From Sphaerotilus hippei (GTDB taxonomy: Bacteria > Pseudomonadota > Gammaproteobacteria > Burkholderiales > Burkholderiaceae_C), in contig NZ_QJJS01000011.1 in NCBI RefSeq assembly GCF_003201595.1, forward strand, positions 62,001 through 126,000: a stretch of DNA of 64,000 bases, read 5' to 3'. Position numbers and translations under genes: made by a program. The notes beneath the pieces were generated by a model, which searched no databases, was not told where the DNA came from, and saw only the letters and a list, made by a program, of their open reading frames with translations. Below, piece after piece: positions 8,819 through 16,300 of the stretch. Each line of letters opens with the position of its first letter. The stretch's first letter is position 1.

Positions 8819-9068
8819 GGTGCAAAAGGCGTTTCTGGAGCTGACGACGGTGCTGACGCAGGAGGTCCAGGCCCTGCACCGCCAGTCGGTGGCCGACCGA
8901 ATGCTCATCCACGCGCTGATCCAGACCCACCCGGACTCCGGGCGCCTGCTGATGGACGTGATGGACCGCATGGACACGCTCGCCCCCCAGCTCGGCACCT
9001 CGGCCATCCTGGAGCAGAGCGTCGCCTTGCGCCATTACCTCCAGCACCTGAGCGACCTGCAGTCGTAG
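8805..9068 (+). CDS. Hypothetical small helical protein (87 aa)
   Basis: Unrecognised. An 87-residue, probably all-helical protein rich in Leu, Gln, His and Met, with no membrane segment and no cysteine. Heptad-like hydrophobic spacing runs through VQKAFLELTTVLTQEVQALHR and again near the C terminus (LRHYLQHLSDL), so it may dimerise. Codon use is like the neighbours'. The ATG at 8805 has only a weak GGGAG upstream and sits inside the 35-aa ORF, so translational coupling is possible. The 14-bp-stem terminator at 9424-9464 lies 350 bp downstream and faces the right way to end this transcript. Confidence 0.45.
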   Translation: MGATEVQKAFLELTTVLTQEVQALHRQSVADRMLIHALIQTHPDSGRLLMDVMDRMDTLAPQLGTSAILEQSVALRHYLQHLSDLQS

Positions 9069-9151
9069 CACGGAAAGCCGCTCCGATGGCCGGCGTGTCC
9101 AACCTTCCAGTCTCTGGCCGGGCGGCTGCGTGATGGTACGTGGGCAGCGCT

Positions 9152-9256
9152 TCAGGCGGCATACAGGCGCTTGAGCACCCTGCGCATCTCGTCGGGCAGG
9201 CCGAACCATGCCTCGGCCACCGAGCCGATGATGTCCCCTGCGATGGCACCGAGCAT
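9152..9256 (-). pseudogene. Probable ADP-ribosylglycohydrolase remnant (34 codons)
   Basis: A 34-codon minus-strand ORF reading MLGAIAGDIIGSVAEAWFG and ending PDEMRRVLKRLYAA. The first 12 residues match the N terminus of bacterial ADP-ribosylglycohydrolases (MLGAIAGDIIGS), and the second half resembles their C terminus (AIAEAFYG-[IL]P-E-[IM]R). The whole catalytic middle is absent, so this looks like a large internal deletion or a short fragment. A GGGAGA stands 5 nt before the ATG. It is too short to be an enzyme. Identification rests on my memory of the family motif. Confidence 0.45.
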
Positions 9257-9386
9257 GAATTCTCCCTTGACGTTCCGGTCCTGCCCGTGTGGCGCGGAAC
9301 CCGAGTCCCCGTCCCGGTCTGACGCCACCGCTGGTGGCTGAGCGCACGGTGGGTCCAGCCGGCACCCTCGTCTGCCGTCACGGATG

Positions 9387-9410
9387 CACTGTTGTCAATG
9401 TGCAACAGTG
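9387..9410. repeat. Inverted repeat, 8-bp arms
   Basis: CACTGTTG (9387-9394), an 8-base loop, and CAACAGTG (9403-9410). It lies between the glycohydrolase remnant and the tRNA terminator in a locally AT-richer patch. It could be an operator or the scar of a lost element; nothing decides between these. Confidence 0.4.
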
Positions 9411-9423
9411 TTGCCACAAAGCA

Positions 9424-9464
9424 CAACGGGTCAGCGCCTCGTGAGCGCTGACCCGTTGATTTTT
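9424..9464 (+). terminator. Strong intrinsic terminator next to tRNA-Thr
   Basis: A perfect 14-bp stem (9424-9437 with 9445-9458), a 7-nt loop, then ATTTTT on the plus strand. The T-run makes it an effective plus-strand terminator, for transcripts from the small ORFs. It also begins 7 nt past the CCA end of the minus-strand tRNA, so it may mark the 3' side of the tRNA transcript, although the minus strand lacks a T-run. Confidence 0.7.
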
Positions 9465-9465
9465 C

Positions 9466-9541
9466 TGGTGCCGGAGAAAGGAATCGAACCCTCGACCTTC
9501 TCATTACGAATGAGCTGCTCTACCAACTGAGCTACACCGGC
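9466..9541 (-). tRNA. tRNA-Thr (anticodon CGT)
   Basis: 76 nt including an encoded CCA. The acceptor stem GCCGGTG pairs with its 3' partner (with one G-T-type pair); the D loop is AGCTCAGTTGGTAGAGC; the anticodon loop TTCGTAA gives CGT; the T arm is GAGGGTTCGATTCCTTT. The anticodon stem has CTCA/TGAG with a weak first pair. The layout closely matches E. coli tRNA-Thr(CGT). Confidence 0.95.
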
Positions 9542-9551
9542 GAAGAACGCA

Positions 9552-9580
9552 ACTATAGCAAGAAGTCAGGGCGTTGCCAA
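9552..9580 (-). promoter_or_regulatory. Sigma70-type promoter of tRNA-Thr
   Basis: On the minus strand TTGGCA (-35, 9575-9580), a 17-bp spacer, and TATAGT (-10, 9552-9557), ending 10 nt before the tRNA 5' base. The -35 hexamer lies inside the last codons of the upstream glycosyltransferase gene, which ends at 9566. Confidence 0.75.
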
Positions 9581-12500
9581 CTCTGGCGCGTGGTTGGGTT
9601 CAAGACGCTGCTGCCAGAGGTCGGTCACGAGGGCTTCGAGGTCACGCACGAAGCCGGCCGTGTTCCACAGCGGGGCGCTGCGCTGCCGGCTGGCGAGCTG
9701 ATCGCGCCAGCGCTGGCGCAGGTCGCGGTCGCGCAGCAGCTGCAGTGCCAGGGCCTCGTAGTCGCTGTCGCTGCGGGTGATGCCCTGCGGCAGGCCGGCG
9801 GCCTGCAGCAGGCTGGCGCCGACGCGGGCGGCGAAGGCCTGGCCCTGTCGGGTGATGACCGGCACGCCGGCCCACAGCGCATCGCTGACGGTGGTGTGGC
9901 CGTTGTAGACGCGGGTGTCGAGGAACAGGTCGGCCAGCTGCAGGCGCTCGAGGTGGCGGTCCTTGGCCCAGACCGGGGCGAACACCAGCCGGCGCGCATC
10001 CACGCCGGCGGCGGTGGCCGCGGCGCGCAGGCGCTCGCGCACGAGCGCCGGGCCGTCGATCAGCCAGAGCCAGGCGGTCGGCACGGCCTTGAGCAGCCGC
10101 ATCCACAGCGCGAAGGTGTCGGGGTCGAGCTTGTAGTGGGTGCAGAAGCAGGCGATCACCGTGGCGTGCTCGGGCAGGCCGCAGGCGGTGCGCGTCAGCC
10201 CGGTGCGCGCGATGGCCTGCTGGTGGTCGGTGCACTGGTAGCTGTGGGGCAGGCGGGCGATGGGTTCGACGTAGGCGCCGGCGACCGACTCGGGGGTCAC
10301 GACCGCGTCGCCGATGACCGCGTCGAACCAGGGGGCCCCGGCCGCGCCGGGGTAGCCCAGCCAGGTCAGCTGCAGCGGTGCCGGGCGGCGCACGAACACG
10401 CCCGGGCGGCTGTCGCGGGTGTAGCCCTTCAGGTCGATCAGCACGTCGATGTCGTCGGCGCGGATCCGCTCGGCGATGCGGCTCTCGTTCCAGCCGGCCA
10501 CGTCGACGAAGCGGTCGACGTTGTCGAGCAGCTGCTCGCGGTAGTGGCTGCCGTCGTCGGGGCCCCAGGAGTAGAGGCTGATGTGGAAGCGGGCGCGGTC
10601 GTGGCGCTCGAACACGCCGCGCATCAGGTGCATGGTGGCGTGGTTGTGGAAGTCGGCCGAGGCGTAGGCCAGGCGCAGTCGCTGGCCGGGCGCCCGCGCG
10701 CGCGCGGGCGGTGGCGCGAACGGCCCGCCGGCCTTGTGCATCAGGTGGAGCGCGTGGGCCCGGGCCGCGGGCGCGAGCTCGGCGTCGGTGAGCGCGCAGG
10801 GCAGCGACAGCAGCGCGAACGGCGAGGGCGGATCCAGCCCCGCGGGCGGCTCGGCGCAGGCCCGGGCCAGCGCCCGCTGCGACTCGGCGTCGGGCAGGCG
10901 GTCCCAGTCGCACAGCTGCTGGCGCAGGTGCACGACATCGAGCTGCACGCCGACATGGCCGGGCTGCAGGTCCAGACAGACCTCGTACTCGGTCAGCGCA
11001 CGTTCATGCTGGCCCAGCGCGAGGTAGATGGCCGCGAGGTTGAAGCGCGAGGCGAAGTGCTGGCGGTCCAGCGTCAGCAGGCGGCGGTATTCGGCCGCCG
11101 CGGCGGGCAGGTCGCCCCGGGTCTGCAGGCACAGGCCCAGGCTGTAGCTGGCCCGCAGGTGCAGGTGCACCGTCGCGTCCGCGGGCACGCCCTGCGGGCG
11201 GCGGGCCAGGTTCCACAGGTCGACCCCCTGGCGGGTGGTCGACAGCACATGCTCAAAATGGGGCTCGGCCTCTGCCGGCCGCTCGGCCCGCTGCAGCGCG
11301 ATGCCCAGGTTGTAGTGCAGGTCCAGCGCGGCCGGATGGTGCTGCAGGCCGGCGCGGTAGGTGGCGACGGCCTCGTCCAGCCGGCCCAGCGCCACCAGCG
11401 CGTTGCCTCGATGGATCAGCGCCTCCAGTGCATGGGGCTCGAGCAGCAGCGTGTCGTCGGCGGCCAGCAGCGCCTCGTCGTGGCGGCCCAGCAGGCGCAG
11501 CACGTCGGAGCGCTGGCTGTGGGCCTGGCGGTCCAGCGGGGCGTGGCTCAGCGCGGCGTCGAGCAGGCGCAGCGCCTCTTCATGGTGTCCCTGCGCCTTG
11601 CGCAGCAGGCCGAGGTTGCGCCAGGCGTCGGCAAAGCCGGGCCCGACGTCGATGGCCCGTTGATAGGCCTCGGCGGCCAGGTCGGCGTCCCCCAGGCGGC
11701 GGTGGATCGCCCCCAGCAGGGCCCAGGCGTCCGGGCGTCCGGGCTCGCCGATCAGCACGTCGGTGCAGCCGCTGCGGGCGGTCTCGAGCTGGCCGGCCGC
11801 GAAGGCCTCGAAGGCCTGGACCAGGCGGGTCTGGGCGTCGAGCGGCGGCAGCGGGACGGGCGTGTGTCCGGCCCGCTGGCGGACCTGCTCGTGCAGCGCC
11901 GCGGCCACCGCCTGCTCGACGGCCGGCCAGTCGCCGCGCTGCGGCTGGCGGAACAGCCGCATCGACGGGTACCAGTCGCTGCGGGTGGCGTCCATGCCGT
12001 AGCGCCAGTCACGCTGCCAGGGCAGCGTGACCCACACCGGCTTGCCCAGGCAGCCCGCGAGGTGGGCCACGGAGGTGTCGGAGGTGATGACCAGGTCGAG
12101 CTGGGCGATGACCGCGGCGGTGTCGGCGAAGTCGTCGATCTGCGCGTCGAGGTCGACCCAGCAGGCCGGCATCGTGCGACCGTCGAGGTCCTGCCGGCCG
12201 GGGCCTTTCTGCAGCGCGAACCAGCGCACGCCCTCGACCTCGAGCAGCCCGGCCAGCGCGTCCAGCCGCGGCGAGCGCCAGGCGTCGTTCCTGACGTTGG
12301 GATTGCCGGCCCAGACCCAGCCGACGGCCAGCTCGGTGCCGGGCTGCCAGCCGTGGGCCAGCAGCCGTTCGCGCCAGGCGTGCAGCCGCTCGGGCGGCGT
12401 GTGCACGCTGGGGGCCAGGCGTGGCAGCGTGAAGCGTTCGGCGGTGATGGCGTTGGCGGGCACGCCCGGGTGCTGCTGCAGCACCGCCGGCAGGCTCATC

Positions 12501-13315
12501 AGCGCGACGTGGCAGTCGATCGTGCCGGCCTGGGGCGACAGCACGCCCCCGCGGGGCGTGACCGCGGCCACGCCCGGGATGCGTTCGGCCAGCGCCATCA
12601 TCGGCTGCAGCACCTCCAGCACCACCCGCCCGCCGCGCCGCACCACCTCGGGCACGAAGCGCAGGCACTGCAGCGCGTCGCCGAAGCCCTGCTCGGCCCA
12701 GATCAGGATGGTGCGGCCCTGCAGCGGTGCGCCGTCCCACAGCGGTTCGGCGCAGACCCGTGGCTCGGGCTGGCGGCGGGTGAAGCGCCACTCGTAGTCC
12801 CGGAAGCCCTCGGCATGGCGGCCGTGCAGCAGCAGCGCCAGGGCGCGGTTCCAGTGGCCGTCGACATGGCCGGGGTCGAGCTCGACCGTGCGGCTGAAGG
12901 CGGCCAGCGCCGCGTCCCATTCGCCGAAGTGTTCCAGCGCCACCGCCCAGTTGTGGGTCGGCTCGGCGCCGTTCGGGTTGAGCTCGACCGCGCGGCGGTA
13001 GGCGGCCAGCGCCTCGTCGCGCTGCAGCCGGTCGCGCAGCAGGTTGCCCAGGTTGTTCCAGGCATCCGGGTAGTCCGGCTGCAGGCTCAGTGCCTGGCGG
13101 TAGGCGGCTTCGGCGGCGTCGAGCCGCTCGTGGCGTTTCTCCAGGATGCCCAGCAGCGTCCAGGCGTCGGCGCGCCGGGGCAGCAGCTCGACGGCACGGC
13201 GCGCCAGCGGCAGCGCGGCCTCGAACTGCTGCGCCTGGTAGAGCGCGAAGGCGCGTTCGAGCGGCGGGCCGTCGTCGGCGGTCGGCGCCACGGTCCGGGG
13301 TTCGGTCTCAGGCAT
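9566..13315 (-). CDS. TPR / GT9-like / TPR / GT41 (OGT/SPINDLY-like) glycosyltransferase
   Basis: A 1,249-aa cytoplasmic protein. Order: TPRs (~15-170); a GT9-like domain (~195-470) with the ADP-heptosyltransferase signature VITSDTSVAHLAGCLGKPVW near 410-430; a second TPR set (~495-790); and a C-terminal GT41 domain (~875-1240) like eukaryotic O-GlcNAc transferase. GT41 hallmarks are HNHATMHLM, DVLIDLKGYTRD, RPAPLQLTWLGYPG, FCTHYKLDPDTFALW and YNGHTTVSDALWAGVPVIT. By family it should transfer a sugar from a nucleotide donor to Ser/Thr of a protein held by the TPRs. I chose the ATG at 13315, which overlaps the upstream gene stop by 8 nt; a GTG at 13348 is the alternative. It is the second gene of a two-gene operon just downstream of the giant Ser/Thr repeat protein, the likely acceptor (inference). 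Confidence 0.9.
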   Translation of the reverse strand: MPETEPRTVAPTADDGPPLERAFALYQAQQFEAALPLARRAVELLPRRADAWTLLGILEKRHERLDAAEAAYRQALSLQPDYPDAWNNLGNLLRDRLQRDEALAAYRRAVELNPNGAEPTHNWAVALEHFGEWDAALAAFSRTVELDPGHVDGHWNRALALLLHGRHAEGFRDYEWRFTRRQPEPRVCAEPLWDGAPLQGRTILIWAEQGFGDALQCLRFVPEVVRRGGRVVLEVLQPMMALAERIPGVAAVTPRGGVLSPQAGTIDCHVALMSLPAVLQQHPGVPANAITAERFTLPRLAPSVHTPPERLHAWRERLLAHGWQPGTELAVGWVWAGNPNVRNDAWRSPRLDALAGLLEVEGVRWFALQKGPGRQDLDGRTMPACWVDLDAQIDDFADTAAVIAQLDLVITSDTSVAHLAGCLGKPVWVTLPWQRDWRYGMDATRSDWYPSMRLFRQPQRGDWPAVEQAVAAALHEQVRQRAGHTPVPLPPLDAQTRLVQAFEAFAAGQLETARSGCTDVLIGEPGRPDAWALLGAIHRRLGDADLAAEAYQRAIDVGPGFADAWRNLGLLRKAQGHHEEALRLLDAALSHAPLDRQAHSQRSDVLRLLGRHDEALLAADDTLLLEPHALEALIHRGNALVALGRLDEAVATYRAGLQHHPAALDLHYNLGIALQRAERPAEAEPHFEHVLSTTRQGVDLWNLARRPQGVPADATVHLHLRASYSLGLCLQTRGDLPAAAAEYRRLLTLDRQHFASRFNLAAIYLALGQHERALTEYEVCLDLQPGHVGVQLDVVHLRQQLCDWDRLPDAESQRALARACAEPPAGLDPPSPFALLSLPCALTDAELAPAARAHALHLMHKAGGPFAPPPARARAPGQRLRLAYASADFHNHATMHLMRGVFERHDRARFHISLYSWGPDDGSHYREQLLDNVDRFVDVAGWNESRIAERIRADDIDVLIDLKGYTRDSRPGVFVRRPAPLQLTWLGYPGAAGAPWFDAVIGDAVVTPESVAGAYVEPIARLPHSYQCTDHQQAIARTGLTRTACGLPEHATVIACFCTHYKLDPDTFALWMRLLKAVPTAWLWLIDGPALVRERLRAAATAAGVDARRLVFAPVWAKDRHLERLQLADLFLDTRVYNGHTTVSDALWAGVPVITRQGQAFAARVGASLLQAAGLPQGITRSDSDYEALALQLLRDRDLRQRWRDQLASRQRSAPLWNTAGFVRDLEALVTDLWQQRLEPNHAPELATP

Positions 13316-16300
13316 GGCTGCTCGGGATGCGCGAGGGTTTGACGGCACGCAGCGCGAACTGCAGCACCTGGCCGTCGTCGTGGCTGTGCACGACGCTGAA
13401 GTCGGCCTTGAAGATCCAGCGGAAGTCGCTCATCGCCGTCTTGCCGACCTGGGCGATGTACTGCATCTGGTCGAGGAAGATGAACTGCTCGGGCTGGATG
13501 ATGCGGGTGTGCGACGGGTCGCCCCAGGCCCAGGGCGAGTGGCGCGAGGGGCAGGTGCCGATCAGCACGCCACCCGGGCGCAGGATGCGCCAGAACTCGC
13601 TGAACTGGGCGAAGTAGAAGCGGAAGTCGCCCTGGGCACCGGTGTGCTCGAGCACCTCGTAGGCGTGGATCTCGTTGAACTCGTCGTCGCCGTAGGGCAG
13701 CGGCAGCTGGGTCAGGTCCCAGACCATGTCGGGGCGGTGGTCGGGGTTGATGTCCAGCGTGCACAGCTCGGTCCAGTGGCTGCGCCCGTTCAGGCTGAGC
13801 TTCTTGGCGTGGTTGCCGCCGCAGCCGATCAGCAGTTCGCGGTAGGACGTCAGCGCGGGCTGCAGCGCCGCCGGTCCGGCCGGCACGAGCGTGGCGGGCG
13901 GCAGGACGAGCGCGGAGGGTGTGGCGAGCGAGGAGGCGGGCAGGGCGAGTTCGGCATTCATGGTCAGCAGCGTCTCCGGGGCGGGAAGCAGGATGGGGCA
14001 GGGCGGTGCCGCCTGCGCGGTCAGCGGGCGCAGGCGTTCGGCCGGCAGGTGCACCGGTGGCAGGCCCTGTTCGGCGCGGGCCCACATGCGGCGGTAGAGC
14101 GCCTCGAGCTCGACGGTGAAGCGTCCGGCGTCGAACAGCGGCAGCGTCTCGCGCCGCTGCGTCAGGTGCTCGCGCAGGCGCAGGCGGCGCGGGGTGTCGT
14201 GCACCAGGGCCAGCGTCAGCTCGACGTAGTCGTCCTCGGTGCGCACCGCCAGCTCGGGCAGGCCGGCCGCGCTGACCAGGCTGGTGGCCACCCGCGAGGC
14301 GAAGGTCTCGCCGGTGCGGGTGATCACGGGCACGCCGGCCCACAGCGCATCGCTGGCGGTGGTGTGGGCGTTGTAGGGTTCGGTGTCCAGGCTCAGGTCG
14401 GCCTGCTGCAGGCGGCCCAGGTGCGCACCCAGCGGCAGCTCGCCACCGAAGACCAGGCGCGAGTCGTCCAGGCCTTCGGCGGCCAGCGCCTGCCGCAGGT
14501 GGGCCTCGGCCAGCGGGTTGGAGCGCAGCAGCCACAGCACCGTCCGCGGTGCGGCCTTCAGGATGCTGCACCAGCGGGCGAACACCGGTCGGGTGATCTT
14601 GTAGTTGTGGTTGAAGCAGGCCAGCACCACCGCGTCCTCGGGCAGGCCGAGCGCGGCGCGCTCGGGCCGCTCGCCGATGCGGCGGTGGCGGTCGTTGGGC
14701 TGGTAGCAGTCGGGCAGCTGGGCGATGCGCTCGTCGTAGTCGGACGCGTGGGCCAGCGGCGTGACGATCGGGTCGCCCAGCACGTAGTCGGCGAAGGGGT
14801 CGCCCAGCGTGCCGGGGTAGCCGAGGTGACTGACCTGCACCGGTGCCGGGCGCAGCGCCAGCACCTGGCTGCGCGTGTCGCGGGTGTAGCCCTTCAGGTC
14901 GACCAGGATGTCGATGCCGTCGGCATGGATGCGGCGGGCGAGGTCCTCGACCGACAGCGCGGCCACGTCGTGGAAGGCGTCGCAGGCCATGCGGATGCGG
15001 GTGCGCATCTCGCGGCCGTCGTCGGCGCCGCAGGAGTAGGCGACGACCTCGACCTTCGAGCGGTCGTGGCGCTCGAACACCTCGGCCATCAGGTAGGCGG
15101 TGGCGTGGTTGTGCAGGTCCGAGCTCAGGTAGCCGATGCGCAGCCGCTCGCGCGGGCCGGTCTGCCGCGGCAGGGCCAGCGTGCGGGCCCGCTCGAGCTG
15201 CGGTCGGTACTGCGCCGCGACCCACTGCTGCGCGCAGCGGCGCTGTTCGGCCCGGCTGGTGTCGATGGCCAGGAAGGCGAAGGGAAACACCGGCTGCGGG
15301 GGCGTGCCCGAGGCCACCATCGAGCGCAGGCGGGTGGCACTGGCCTCGGCCCCGCTCCAGTCGCAGGCGTTCTGCTGCACCCGCAGCAGCGAGGTCAGCG
15401 CGTTGACGTAGTCGGGGTCGATCGCCAGCGCGGCCTGGTAGGTGTCGATGGCCTCGGCCAGCCGGCCGCTGTCGTTGAGCACGCCGGCCAGGTTGTAGAG
15501 CACCGGGGCGTTGAGCGGCTCGGCCTGCAGCGCCCGGCGGAACAGCGCCTCGGCCTCGGCCAGCCGGCCGGCCTTCTGGGCCGCGGCGGCCAGCACGTTG
15601 TGCAGGCTGGCGGAGTCGGGGCGGTGCGTGAGCCCTTCGCGCCAAGCGGCCTCGGCCTCGGCCGGGCGGCCCTGGGCGGTCAGGCTGTTGCCCAGTTGGG
15701 TCCAGTGCTCGTCCTGTCCGGGCAGGCGCCGGGTCGCCTCGCGGTAGGCGGCCTCGGCGGCGGCCTCGTCGCCCAGGGCCCGCAGCAGGTGGCCGAAGTT
15801 GCCCAGCACCGTGGCGCGGAACGGCTGTTCCCCGCAGCGGGCGAGGGCCTGCTCGAAGGCGGCGCGGGCCTCGTCGCCGCGCTGCTGGCGCTTGAGCGCG
15901 AGGGCGCGCAGGTGCCAGCCGTCGACGCTGTCGTCGATGGCCAGCGCCGCCAGCGCGCTGGCCTCGGCCTCGGCGGGCTGGCCGGCCTGCAGCGAGCGGA
16001 TGGCCTGCGACAGCAGCGTCTCGGCCGCGGTCCGGTCGGCGGCACCCTCGTGGGCGGCCAGGCGCTGGCGCAGCGCGGTGGCGACCTCGTCGATCACGCC
16101 GGCCCAGTCGCGCGGCTGGCGCTGGCGGAACAGGCGCAGGCTGGGGTACCAGGCGCTGTGGCTGGTCTCGCGCAGCCAGCGCCAGTCCGGGCCGTGGGCC
16201 ACCAGCACCCAGGCCGGGCGGTTCAGCGCGCCGGCCAGGTGCACGATCGAGGTGTCCACGCTGATCAGCAGGTCGAGCGACTCGACGATGGCGGCGGTGT

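Noticed and set aside
9140-9322. 60-aa plus-strand ORF in the remnant region
   Set aside because: No ribosome site or conserved pattern, and it opposes the better-supported minus-strand remnant.
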